Assembly (NCBI GenBank): GCA_964035575.1
Contig: OZ037850.1
Span: 1,446,501 to 1,510,500 of the forward strand
Length of the DNA stretch: 64,000 nt
Reading direction: 5' to 3'
Source of the DNA: Rhynchopus sp. YZ270_cl-10
Taxonomy: Eukaryota > Euglenozoa > Diplonemea > Diplonemida > Diplonemidae
Shown here: positions 30,509 to 42,340 of the stretch, in pieces
Position numbering within the stretch: the first letter of the stretch is position 1
Layout of the letters: each line of letters begins with the position of its first letter
The notes under the pieces: generated by a model
What the model saw: only the letters and a program-made list of their open reading frames with translations
Database searches by the model: none
What the model was told of the DNA's origin: nothing
Translations under genes and position numbers: made by a program

Positions 30509-31624
30509 ATGCAGGAATATGCGAACCCCAATGGGGTGCCCCCTAGCGAGGCGGGGCAGTCGGGGAACGTGTCGCGGGAGCAGATCATGGCGTTGCTGCG
30601 TGGTGCTGAGAGGGACCAGGTGCAGGGGAACTTGATGTTGCAGAACAGCTACTCCGAGATCCAAGCGCTCATTGGACAGCAGCAGCAGCAGCAGCAGCAA
30701 CAACCACAGGACCAACGTATGATACCAGGCGTGCCCTCTGTCGTCTCACGCAATGCAACACCGGTCGTGCACCCGCAGCAGGCCATGCGCAGTGTGCCCA
30801 CCATGACACCAGTCGACATGCCTGCTGCGCCACCGACGCTGACCCCGCAGCCATACCAGCTCCCTGCAAAGGATAGGCAGGCACCGCCACGCACACAGCA
30901 GCAGCAGAAGGACGCAATGCTGAAGCAGCTGCGCGCACTCTGCCCCCCAGGCGTGTCGTACGAAGCTCTCCTCGCGCAGGCAACCACCCTCGCAGCGGAG
31001 GCCATGCAGGCGCAGGGCGTGCACGCCACCCCATCCACAATCCCCTCTGCCGACACATCAATCCCAACTCCGTTCACGATACGCGCAGGAGAGCACGAGG
31101 AGGAGGACGACCTGCCGACACAGTTCTCTGCGAACATGGTGGACACGGACACTTCGAAGAACTATTTGATGCAGAACCTGCAGACGCACTCCCCTGCCAT
31201 GGGCCCTCCTAGCACAACGTACGCACCGCAGCAACCCCAACAACAGCAGCAGATTGCGCCGATGAACGCTCTCCCCCAATACGCCCCCCTGCCCCTGCCA
31301 CAGCCACTGCCACTGCCCCACTCTGCGCGGCGGGCGCCACTCTTAACACCTACAGAGACAATGTGTGCAGGGGAGCCGTTCACAGGCGACATCGTGGACC
31401 TCGCACGTCGCCTTGCGTACGACCTACGTGCACGCCCCCCCACCCCGCCGCCTCTCCCAGTTGGCGCCTCCGTCGACCCATTGATAAGCCACGTCAGCCA
31501 CACCGGGTCCGGGTTCGGCCCCACACTCGATGAGTACACCAGAGCTGCCGCCGCCCTGACCACAGACCTCCCGCAAGGTGGGCGCCCCGACGTTTGGTCC
31601 GAGATTCAGCTCGGGTTACAATGA
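30509..31624 (+). CDS. Gln/Pro-rich protein of unknown function
   Basis: 371 residues from the ATG at 30509, intronless. The N-terminus is a short helical segment (SREQIMALLRGAERDQVQG) followed by a run of ten glutamines, then long Pro/Gln/Ala-rich low complexity (VVHPQQAMRSVPTM; PLPLPQPLPLPHSARRAP). A short conserved-looking stretch, GEPFTGDIVDLARRLAYDL, lies near residue 290. Such composition is common in transcription or trafficking scaffolds; nothing specific can be claimed. It ends 287 bp before the giant ligase gene on the same strand. Confidence 0.7.
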   Translation: MQEYANPNGVPPSEAGQSGNVSREQIMALLRGAERDQVQGNLMLQNSYSEIQALIGQQQQQQQQQPQDQRMIPGVPSVVSRNATPVVHPQQAMRSVPTMTPVDMPAAPPTLTPQPYQLPAKDRQAPPRTQQQQKDAMLKQLRALCPPGVSYEALLAQATTLAAEAMQAQGVHATPSTIPSADTSIPTPFTIRAGEHEEEDDLPTQFSANMVDTDTSKNYLMQNLQTHSPAMGPPSTTYAPQQPQQQQQIAPMNALPQYAPLPLPQPLPLPHSARRAPLLTPTETMCAGEPFTGDIVDLARRLAYDLRARPPTPPPLPVGASVDPLISHVSHTGSGFGPTLDEYTRAAAALTTDLPQGGRPDVWSEIQLGLQ

Positions 31625-31911
31625 TTTTTTGTGTTGTGCGTTTTGTTTTTTTTTGTACTCTTTCTCCCTCTCCTTCAATTTGTTGTATTCCTTTAGAGAA
31701 AAGCATTCCCTCCCTACGTTACTTTCCAACCTGGCAATCCTCAACACACCTTTGCACGATGTGCCACAACATGGTGTCCACAAAGGTTCCCTCCCTCCTC
31801 CACTCTCAACACATCACCCCTTGCAGAGAGTACAGGCTCTGACACAAAAAAGCAGAGGGGGTGCCTTAGGGGCAACACACACATAAGCAACACACAACAC
31901 ACGACGACACG

Positions 31912-34900
31912 ATGGCGGCCGAAATGCGGAAGATGTGGGGTGTCGCTGCCAGCAGTGCTGCGCAGGCACGTTCCACGCAGCCGGACCCTGATGCAGTGAA
32001 GAGCCTCATGGAGATCTGTGGGCCGGACCTGAGTGAAGGTGGCGCACGCAAGCTGTTGGTGCAGTGGGGTGATGCGTCGTCGGCACTTAACTTCTTCATG
32101 GACCTGCCCCCAGAGCAACGTGCGCGTCTCAACGCAACAGAGGACACCGCCAAGCAGGCACCCGAGGTGGGCCCCATCAACGCCACGCTCCCACGCGGCT
32201 GGCACTCCTTCCGCGACGAGATCGTAACCTGGGTGAAGGCGCAGTGTGCAGGGCTCGGTGTTTCCGTCAACGTCTCGCACCAAACGGACACAACACCTAT
32301 GCCTCGTGTTCTCCCAAACCCAGCCCCAGACACAAACTACGAATTTCTGAAGGTTCTGTTTGAATCTGCGTCTGGGTCGCACAACCGTGGCCTGCAAGCG
32401 TTGGAGGAGTCGACCGAGAGAGAGGACGAAACAGACGGAAAGCTGTGGCTTCCACGGTGTTTTGGGCCAGAGGAGGAGTTGGGGAAGTCTCGGACAGTTG
32501 ATGTGCAACTGTGCAGACGCTTCATGGATGCACTGCTGCAGCGTGAGAAGAAATACGACGAGAAGTCGACGACGTACAGCGCCGTGGCCTCAAAGCTCAT
32601 CTCCCTCAAGAACATGAGTGGTACCATTGACTGGCGTTCACCTTGGGTGCGCGGCACAGGCCCGAACACGAACCCTGCAAACAACTCTGCTCGGGGTGCA
32701 GTCACCGTCTCCGTCAAAGGATCGTCCGAGGCGTACATCATCCCTGCCTGCATGTTGTCCTTCCCGACGAAGGCGCGGGACAGCAATATGCGGTTCACAG
32801 CAACACAACACAGTACACGTGACCCAATCGCCCCGCTGGCAGTCGAAATCGCGTGTTCTAAGGTGATGATATTCGACCGTGTTGGGAACACCGTGAGCGA
32901 CCGGTGGCTGTCTGCGGTGACAGACACTCTGCAGAACCGGTTTTTGGATACGCAGGTTTTCTGCCAGCGTCGTGGGGATGGGTATCGCTTTGCTGTGTGC
33001 GGGCTTGGTGCGCACTGGGTGCGGCACTGGCTGTCGGGTCGCATTCTGCACCAAATACCCGAAGGCCACGCAGGCCTCCGTGGCGATGCTATCGACGAAA
33101 TGGAAACAAAAACAGGCTGTGCCATTCTCCTTACACCGCACCCCTCTGCACTCCGCGAGAAGCTCACCAAAATCGCAGTATGGGAATGGGAAAGCTCGCC
33201 GTCGTGGACAGCATACTCTGCAGAGGCCACAGCGCAAATGGAGGAAGCGCATGCGGCAGGACAGGCCTCCGTTGAAGTCACCCTTAAGTATGTTCCTTTC
33301 GAAAACTTCAAACACAAACCACCCCCCAAACAGCTCTAACACATATCGGATCGACTTCGCGGAGATGGTGCAGATCAACACTGAATCGCAGACACGCAGG
33401 CATGTCCGTCGTGTTATTCCTTCGGGGCGGGCTGCTTTGCGGCCTGATCAGAGTCCTGTTGATGTGGAGAGGTTGGATAGGGGTGGGGAGGGGGGTGACA
33501 CTTGGAACTTGGGGCGGATGGCGATGGAGGCGATGTTCCAAGACGAGGCCATGCTTGATGATCCGCACACGATGCGCATGCTGCGCGAGGCAGGCCACGA
33601 AGGCGGCCTCCACGATGACGACGACGACGCTGACGAGCACGACGACGACGACCAAGAAGACGACATGGAGGACCACATCCACGACATCCCCGCCCCCACT
33701 GCAGACGACACACCTGAGGAGGAGGACGAAGACCTTGAAGAGGACGAAGAAGAAGAAGACGAAGAGGACGAGCTTGCGATGGCCCTTGCTATGTCGCTTG
33801 CCGAGGCAGAGAGCATAGCGCACGGAGGAGCGGCGGAGGAGCATGCCGACCCTTCTGCAGACCTTGAGGCTGCGTCTGAGCCTGCAGCAGAGCCTGCCAC
33901 ACCTACAGAGGAGGCCACCCCTGAAGCAGTGGAGCCGCAGCCGTCGGAGGTGGAAGCAGCAGCACAGCCTGACGCGGAGAGGTCGTCCTCTGAAGCGCCT
34001 TCGAAGGACGTAGTGGAGGACGGCGGCTTCCGGCAAATGTCAGAGCCGCCTGAGGCAAAGCCACCGCCGCAGCCGCAAGATGGGCATATGTGGATAGCAG
34101 TCGTCGGCCCGCACAACTCCCGCAAAGTTGCTCTCGCGTTGATCGAGCGTGAGCGTGAGGTGCGTGAGGTGATGATGCGCGTGCTCCCAAGCATGCAGGG
34201 ATGCATCTCCCCAGAGGAGGTCATGGCACGCACAGGGTGCAGGGTTGTCTCGCACGAAGGCCCCGGGATGGTGCGCCTCGTAGGCTACCCAGGCGAGATC
34301 AAGAAGGCACGTGCCGCGCTTATCAAGCTCATGCCCATGTGGCAGCGTGCTGTCCAAAAGCGTCGTCTCGAAAAGGTAACAAAAGACCTCGTCTCCGAAC
34401 TCTCCAAAATAGAAGTCCGCGTGCCCATCTCAGACCGCATGCGACAGCTCCTCTCGCAGCCCATCAGCATGCACGCCTCCAGCCACCTCAAGAAGTCGCA
34501 TAGTCTCTTCGACAAATACAGACGCAGCGAACGCAGGCAGGACCAACCTGATATAGGCAGGGTGCAGGTCATGTGGGTCAGTTTGGACGAATTTGCGGCA
34601 GAAATCACGAAGAAGCTGAACAAGCATGGTGTGCCTGTTCCGAAGGAGTGGACTGCACAGGGCGGGTCTGTGGGACTGTACATTGGGGACACTGTACGGT
34701 GCAATGCGTCGTTCAGTGCGACGCCTGCAGCGTTGAAAGCGGTCGAGAACTGCAATGCGCCTGCATCGGAGGTGGGGAAGGTGCTGAAGATCGAGAGCTG
34801 GCTGAACCTTGATGTTGAGGCACAGAGGACCACTCTTGACGTCTTTTTGAGGACTGTCGAGGACTGGCTTAAATGCACATGTGAACAGCGTGTCTCGGAC

Positions 34901-37900
34901 CCTGGACGTCCCTCGCTGGTCACCATCGAAGTTGAGTGGGAAGTCAGCGTCGACAACGAGGTTAAGGGACACCACGGCATGTGGCGCCAAGACGGCCTCA
35001 CCGTGAACCAGTATGCCACCCACCATACCCTTTCAAGTCAACACCACCCACCCCACACCACAGCTACTGGTGCAGCAGTCCCCTGCACCGTGACTGGCCC
35101 TTCTGCGAGCACGTCGGGGACATCCGCTCCCCCCACTGGTCGTGCTGCGGCGAGCGCAACATGAAGTCAAGATGCAGTAAGGTACGTACTTCCCTCCCTC
35201 AGTAATCAAAACAACACACACAGCCCGTCCGCTCCAAGCGTATCCAATTGGGAAGCAGGGTACGTGTAAAGGAGTCCGTGAAAGAGCCAAAGTTTAAGTG
35301 GGGGCAAGTGAAGCACGGCGACATCGGCACGGTGACGAAGATCGACCGCGACCAGAAGGATAAGTGTGCGATTGAGTTCCCGCAGAGCAAGAAGTGGAAG
35401 GGATACATCCCGGACCTGGAGCTTGTGCCTGCGGGTGTGGCGCAGCGCGGGACGCTGCACACACCTTCGCTTGGGTGTCTGAGCCGTGTGGCGGATAAGG
35501 ACAGACTGGATGAAATTGCAGATGTAAGCAGTGCACAGGCTGCTGTCGCAAGCGTGTCGATCCGCCTTGTGCAGCAGAAGTGGTGCATGCTTGCAGACCA
35601 GTACCTCCTCGTGGAGCTGGGCCGTGTCCTCTCTGCCGTCGTGCCCAAGGAGGAGGTCAGCGCAGACCTGCGTGCAGCACATGCTACAACACAACGCTCA
35701 CGACACCGTCTGAAGGAGATGGAGAAGGACGCAGAGAAGATCTCCTCGCAACTCATCGACACACTGTACCAGGTGACACGCGGTATGAAGAAGCTGCACG
35801 CGACGCTCACGAACGGCACCGACGAGGAGAAGGAGTCGTGCAAGGACGTGGACGCCATGCTCACGCTTCTTGACGATCTCATTAAACAGTCGCGCGAAAA
35901 CCTGCGGGAGTGGCTGCGTGTCGTGAGTGCTGCAGACTTTGAGGCGGAGCGGCAGCTTTCGAAGCTGCGGGAGTCTATTGCGAAGAAGGAGCAGTTTGAC
36001 CGCCGCCGTCGCACTGTGTGGGACATCATTCAGCACATCAGCGATGTGAGCGGAGCCTTTGTGGACTACCGCCCGCCAAACCTGCATCTTCGCGTCTCTG
36101 GAAACGAGGTCAACATTCGGGCTGCAATGCAGCACCTACGTTTCCTTGGGGACGAAGGTGCGCAGGGGCTGGAGAAGTCTGTCACGGTCTCTGTCACCTC
36201 CGAGGTAGCGGCACGCCTGCGCCGCAACAGCAGCGTGCTGCTGCAGCTCATCGAACACCAGGCAGGGCTCTACGAGGCGTCGTTGAGCGAGGGCAACATC
36301 CTTGAGCTCATAGGAACGGAGGAGCAGGTCACCAACGCCATCAGCTTTCTCGACATCCAGAACCAGGTCCAGACTGATGAGTACGCAATGCCGCTCCTCA
36401 GCCAGGCCGCACAGGACTGGGGCCGCCAGCAGAGCGCCATCCCCGCCTCCGACCCGAAGACGTGCAGTGCCTGCCTCTCTTCCGGGGACGAGCCGCTGTA
36501 CGAGCTGCTCTGTGGACACAACGTGCACCCGGCGTGTCTGCGCATGTGGGTGTCCTCCTGTGTGGAACGTTCTAAGGGCATCACTGAGAGCGGCGACATG
36601 GAGGGGCCTGGCGCTGTGGCAGTGTGCCCGATGACCGGCGGTGGCGGCTGCACGCACGTACTCACGACACGTGAGTTCTGCGAGGCAGCGCGTGTCAGCG
36701 ACGGGCGTGGCGGAGGTGCACAGCTGACCCTAGACAACCTTGACAAGCACATCCAGAAGAAGCTCCCCACACACGAGAAGATCCGCAGCTGTCCGAAGTG
36801 CAGCGAATGGGTGGTGGTCGGGACCAAGGCAGAGCCGCTCCTCTGCAAGGCATGCGGACACACGTTCTGCGCCGTGCGGGGCATGCCACGGTGTGGCGGC
36901 GAGGCTCATTTCTTCTCAAGCTGCGAACAGGTATGCTCACACACATTTGTTTTCTCCCACCTCCTACCTACAGTTCGCAAAGGCCAAGGTTGAGACAATG
37001 AAGCGCCGTGGCATCAACGTCACTGCAGAGGTGGAGGCAGTAGGCCAGATGCCCGAGAACTGCGTCCCTTGCCGCCGCTGCCAATCGTGGATCATGCGTG
37101 AGGAGGACCTCGTGCAGCGCTGCCGCTACATGGTGTGCAGGGAGTGCATGTACGAGTTCTGCTGGCTCTGCCTCACACCTGCAGTCAACCACAAGCACGT
37201 GCACACTGCCGACACACCACATGCCGACCGCGCTAAGCCGCCGGAGTGCGACCCAGACAACAGGTATGTCCTCATCTTTGTTGTCTTTCGATTTTTGTCT
37301 GCGTTTTTCAACTTACCTTCCTTCACCCCCCCCTGTAAGGGCAACCGTAGGTGAAGTAAGGTATAGTATTGAAATCGATGTGGGGGGGGAGTAAAGGGTC
37401 AATTTTACAAAACCAGATTTTGAGGAAAATTTTAGCCGAAAATGGGCCCCACGTATATAAGCAACCGGGCTCATATTTCTCAAAATTTAAGTGGTCAAAA
37501 AATTGTCCAATTTTCGAGATTGACCCCACCACTGCACGGGCGGAGCCCAAAAATGCAAATAAGGACCCTTTTTCAACTTACCTTCCTTCACCCCCCCCTG
37601 TAAGGGCAACCGTAGGTGAAGTAAGGTATAGTATTGAAATCGATGTGGGGGGGGAGTAAAGGGTCAATTTTACAAAACCAGATTTTGAGGAAAATTTTAG
37701 CCGAAAATGGGCCCCACGTATAAGCAACCGGGCTCATATTTCTCAAAATTTAAGTGGTCAAAAAATTGTCCAATTTTCGAGATTGACCCCACCACTGCAC
37801 GGGCGGAGCCCAAAAATGCAAATAAGGACCCTTTTCAACTTACCTTCCTTCACCCCCCCCTGTAAGGGCAACCGTAGGTGAAGTAAGGTATAGTATTGAA

Positions 37901-39882
37901 ATCGATGTGGGGGGGGAGTAAAGGGTCAATTTTACAAAACCAGATTTTGAGGAAAATTTTAGCCGAAAATGGGCCCCACGTATAAGCAACCGGGCTCATA
38001 TTTCTCAAAATTTAAGTGGTCAAAAAATTGTCCAATTTTCGAGATTGACCCCACCACTGCACGGGCGGAGCCCAAAAATGCAAATAAGGACCCTTTTCAA
38101 CTTACCTTCCTTCACCCCCCCCTGTAAGGGCAACCGTAGGTGAAGTAAGGTATAGTATTGAAATCGATGTGGGGGGGGAGTAAAGGGTCAATTTTACAAA
38201 ACCAGATTTTGAGGAAAATTTTAGCCGAAAATGGGCCCCACGTATATAAGCAACCGGGCTCATATTTCTCAAAATTTAAGTGGTCAAAAAATTGTCCAAT
38301 TTTCGAGATTGACCCCACCACTGCACGGGCGGAGCCCAAAAATGCAAATAAGGACCCTTTTTAATTTGTTCTCTTGAAATGTGTAATTTCATGTTTTCGC
38401 GAAAAAATAACGACTGATCCCACAAGGGTTGAAGGAAGGTGGTTGAAAACAACAATAACAACAAGGACAAGTAATTGCTAAGAAAAAAACGGGGTGTGCT
38501 GTGGAAAACCCCGCGCGATTTTCGAAACCACCGTAGCATCCTGGCGATTTGCTGGTGTGATCGATGTGTTGTAGTCTGTGCATTCTGTGCTTCTTCCGCA
38601 CTCCAACGACGACGACAATGTGGGGAGCCTGTGGACAAAAACGAGCTGGAACACGCCGAGCCTACCGAGCCGACGTCCAACAACGCTATCGAGCAGATGG
38701 TGCTGGACGGAGAGGACAGCGCCCCTTCTTGAACGTTTCAGATGCTGGCGTCCCAGTGGATCTGGCAGCGTACGAAGAGCGTTAACATACCTGCAGAAGA
38801 GCAGAATGCTGGACGTGCTGTAGATTATTTCTACAGGATGGAGTTCCACATCACACCCCGTTTTTTTTCCGATAGCAATTACTTGTTTTTTTTTTACTTT
38901 CCGAAGCAATTGAAGTCTTCGCCACTTTCTCTCACATCACTCACATCACTCACCACCGTTTTCCACAGGGAGAAACGCCGCCTGGAACTGACGCAGAAGA
39001 TGCAAGAGGCGGAGGCGGTCAGCATATGGAAGGGCTGCTCTGTGTGCACACGCTGCGACAAATGGCCGATCCCGCACAACGAGAAGGCCTACGCATGCCT
39101 GCAGTGCCCGAACATGTACATCTGCGAGGACTGCGAGCCGAAGGGGTGCTGTGTCGATGCGACCCACGTATGCCACCCTCAAGCAACATCTCTTACCCCT
39201 CAATCAAACCCCACCCCCAGGTTATGGACGAACTCCCACGCATTGAGTCCTCTGCGGACACACCGAAGGCGTTGACTGAGAGAGAAGACATTGACGTCGA
39301 CGAGAGCTTTTGGAACGATATTCTGCCACGCGCGGATGAGTGGGAGTGTCGGGAGTGTTTGGAGCCATGCACCGGAGACACCTGTCCGGTGTGTGGGGAG
39401 AGACGTCTGCGTGGGGCGTCTAAGGTGCTGTGCCCTGGGGGGCACGAGATGGAGATGTCGTCGTCTACGTCGGGTGGGTACAAGGCGGGGTGGATCTGCA
39501 CGCTGTGCGAGGAAGCAGGGCGCGACGAGCGTTGGTTCTGTGCACCGTGCCAGGCAGACTACTGCTACACATGCACACCACGCAGCGTCTCACCCGCCCT
39601 CAGCTGCCACGGCGGGCACACCCTCCGCAACATGCCCGACAGCACTGCCAAAGGAGAGTGCTGCGGTCCTGGATGCGACGTCGAGTTCCCCATACCAGGC
39701 AAACCACGCTGGCGCTGTGAAGCATGCGATTACGACCTTTGCCAGCATTGCTACAAAGGGAGGGTATGAAATAAATTGTGCTTTTTTCTTTGAAATTTTT
39801 TTCCATTTTTGTCCCACCACAGACGCCACCGCCGAATGTGAGAAAGCACTTCATCAATTTGTTCGGACTCCGTTCTCTGTAG
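31912..39882 (+). CDS. Giant RBR E3 ubiquitin ligase with UBA, WWE, UIM, KH-like, MIB/HERC2 and ZZ-like domains
   Basis: Eight exons: 31912-33287, 33334-35010, 35064-35181, 35224-36930, 36974-37263, 38969-39167, 39221-39763, 39823-39882; phases agree at every junction and give 1989 residues. UBA-like 27-70. WWE 423-487 (VWEWESSPSW to IDFAEMVQIN), split by intron 1 and restored by splicing. An acidic tract leads to a UIM near 604-620 (LAMALAMSLAEAE). KH-like segments lie near 711-792 and 1322-1438. MIB/HERC2 is 1066-1126 (GQVKHGDIGTV). RING1 starts near 1470, IBR 1580-1626, and RING2 1656-1700 with the catalytic Cys in QRCRYMVC. ZZ-like and other Cys fingers end the protein. RBR ligases pass ubiquitin through that Cys; WWE domains bind poly-ADP-ribose; UBA and UIM bind ubiquitin. 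The combination recalls HUWE1 accessories on an RBR core. Confidence 0.88.
37309..38362. repeat. Four tandem copies of a 262-265-bp unit
   Basis: Units begin at 37309, 37574, 37836 and 38098 and are nearly identical; lengths differ by a TA in CGTATATAAG and by T-run length. Each opens with a small hairpin (CTTACCTTCCTTCAC against GTGAAGTAAGG). The second half resembles the repeat at 55766-55935 and 56171-56345. Confidence 0.93.
38467..38886. repeat. 420-bp insert bounded by 40-bp inverted repeats
   Basis: ACAAGTAATTGCTA and the following GGGGTGTG at 38467-38506 reappear inverted at 38844-38886. The interior is open in one frame apart from a single stop (EPVDKNELEHAEPTEPTS, then AEEQNAGRAVDYFYRM), but the splice junction around it does not need it. 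It could be a MITE or a skipped exon region. Confidence 0.6.
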
Positions 39883-40410
39883 AGAACTTTACGTTTTTTA
39901 TTTTGGAGCACTTTTTTTTGGCAGAATTTCGTAACATGAGGAGCAAAAAAAGGCTGCTGCGTGTTGCTTTGATTGCACCACACAACAGTCTTTATCTCAT
40001 TGTCAAAAAAGAATAAAAGGAAATATGCTACACCTCCTCCCCAAGTATGGCCATAAACCGTCTGCAAGCAATTCTAGCCTTTTTGACAGGTGATTTGTCC
40101 ATACCAAAGGGAAGGGGCGCGCAAACTGGATTTATGCTGGGGACAAGATACCATTTTTTAGTACCAATTGCGTTTTTTTTTGGGGGAGGGAGGGAGGGAA
40201 AATAATTTTGGTAGGTAAATGTGAGGTCCAGTGTTTTTTTGAGTTAAACCGAAATTTTGGAAACTCAAAAGAAAAGAAAAAACACTGGTGACTCTAAAAA
40301 TAAAAGATTGGATTTTAAACTTTTTTTATAAAAATAATTCAACAGGCGTGTGAACTCTGAGATGTTTTTGTTTTTGTTTTCACTTTTTAACTTTACCTTA
40401 TTTTTGAAAA

Positions 40411-40450
40411 GGTGACTAAACACAGTGAGGCTTAGGTTCATCTTGTAAAC
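40411..40450 (+). repeat. Dispersed hairpin repeat copy
   Basis: GGTGACTAAACACAGTGAGG, then CTTAGGTTCATCTTGTAAAC and an 11-T run. It lies 530 bp after the ligase stop. Confidence 0.65.
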
Positions 40451-40962
40451 TTTTTTTTTTGCGCCCATCCGTTGGGGGGTACGTCCCTGAATCATATGTT
40501 CATTTCAACCATAATATAAAAACGGAAAATGGCGGTTTTAATTTTTCTTTGAGCGCACAACGTTAATTTTTTTGATTTAAGGATGGTCTGCTTTCCCAAA
40601 CCGGATTTTTAATTTTGAGAAAAGGAAAATTTGTTTTAAGAAAAGCAGGAAAGGTACGGGGATGGAAGGGGGGGGTCTGAAGCTGTGGTGGCATTGTTTG
40701 TCTTTTTTTATTACCCCGGTTTTCTGTTTTCTGTTTCTTGTGTTTTACATCTTCTCGCTTTGATTGGGCGCTTGCATTAACGACTGCCATTTGTCTTTGA
40801 TTACGATTGTGATCTATACTAATACTAGGTGACAACATGGGGTGACTTGGGGGTGCATCTAAATCGACAATCTACATTGCCATTTTTTTTTCAGATGTAA
40901 ACCACGAAATGGATGTAGGACTGCATGGTTGGGTGTCCACCCCCCGATACACCCGGTCATAC

Positions 40963-40999
40963 CAAGGTACACCTGTTCACGAGAGGGCTTTGTATTTCA
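40963..40999 (+). repeat. CACGAGAGGCTTTGTATTTCA family
   Basis: Pattern AGGTAYACNNTCACGAGAGG, then CTTTGTATTTCAA. Other copies: 15958-15995, 46757-46793, 58047-58080. All + strand, noncoding. The CACGAGAGGCT core is shared with the loop of the hairpin family, so the two may be related. Confidence 0.6.
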
Positions 41000-42340
41000 A
41001 GTCAATTTTTTTCGTATCGTTTTTTTTTTAACGTTCTTTGTGTGCTTTCTCTTTGAATGGAAAGTATATGAACATTGTTTTTCTTTCTTTCCTCTCTGTT
41101 AACGTTTAAAAGAAGGCTAAATAATACGTTTGCAGAGAGAGGCTATTTTGTTCAGGCTACCACAAAACATTAAAATAGCCGAGAAAGGAAAACATCCCAA
41201 CCCAAAACTCATCTTTTCTTTGCAGCTCAAATATCCAGCAGGGCATTTATCTATGATACGTGATTTGTTTTATTATTTCCGTCTTTTTTTTTTTGATTAT
41301 TTTTTCTCCATTTTCCACTAGCGACGTTTTTCTTTCTTGCTTTCCCATTTTTCTCTCTTCACATCCTCCACCGCTTTAAGCAAAACTGCACAAAAAAAAA
41401 TAAATGGGAAAAAAATAGGTGGGCTTGGAATCAGAATTAAAACTTCAAACATTTTCGCCAACTGCTGTGTCCTCACTACAGTACTATTGTCTCTTTTTTT
41501 CGTTATCCGCTGAGAGAAAAGCGTGAAGACACATCAAAATTGGCTTTAAATCCTGTTTAATTTCTAACCACATCGTTCGCAAGGAAAGAAACAGCTACTA
41601 CACTATCCTAGGAATGTGTGTGCACACGAGGCACATTCATCTTTCGAGTTTTTTTTTTTCTTCTTCTTTTTCAGGCGACCAGACCAAGGCTTGGAATTAT
41701 CTTACAATCCTTTTTTCTTTTTTACCGCACCCCACGGGGGATGTTCATCTCGATTTTTTTGGTGAAAAAAATGGATTTTCTCCCCTCTCAGCAAAAGTGG
41801 GGGTGGTCACTGCACGGTGTACTGATCAAGGCAAAGTACTATAGTCGTCCCACCGTGTATGCAGTGACCCCCACCTCGGGGAGGCTACTGATTTAAATAT
41901 ATCGCCCCACAACACCCTCAAAGACATTAAAAAAAAAAAAGCAAATAAGAACCTTAACCTACAAAAGAAATGGCTATCTTCCCCCACTTTCAACTTCCAT
42001 TCCAAATACCTTTTTTTTTTACATCTTCTGTTGTTGGCTGCAGGGAATTTGTGTTTTCATCCGCTTGGCATCGTACGTAAGTTGCCTGCACTAAAAAACT
42101 TCACTTTTTAGCACCCTCTCTTTAACCACGCCACAGACACCACACAAACACCTACCTACCTACCTACCCCTTTTTCTCTCACAAAGAGAAAGCCCCCCTC
42201 TCCAACCCACCTTTGTGAGGGAAAGAAAGGGGGGGAGAAAGGGAGAAGCCAATTCCCTTTTTTTTTTTTCGTCTCTTCTCTCCTTTCTTTCTTTACACAC
42301 ATTGCCAACCCTCCCCACTCCACCCTCCACCCGCCCTACA

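Larger units (their letters stand above)
37264..38968 (+). other. Expanded intron 5 of the RBR ligase gene
   Basis: 1705 nt from GTATGT to CCACAG, against 42-59 nt for the other six introns of the gene. Joining AAC-AG to G-GAG restores CDPDNREKRRLEL. It is filled by a four-copy tandem repeat and an inverted-repeat-bounded insert. Confidence 0.85.
39883..42340. other. Intergenic, repeat copies only
   Basis: Hairpin-family copies at 40411-40450 and 41683-41715; a CACGAGAGGGCTTTGTATTTC family copy at 40963-40999; a truncated CATCGTACG copy at 42066. No gene or RNA gene recognised. Confidence 0.55.

Noticed and set aside
32972-33333. Start of a separate gene in the frame of 32972-35164
   Set aside because: That part is a shadow frame of exon 1; the real coding in this frame begins after the 46-nt intron, as shown by the rebuilt WWE domain.
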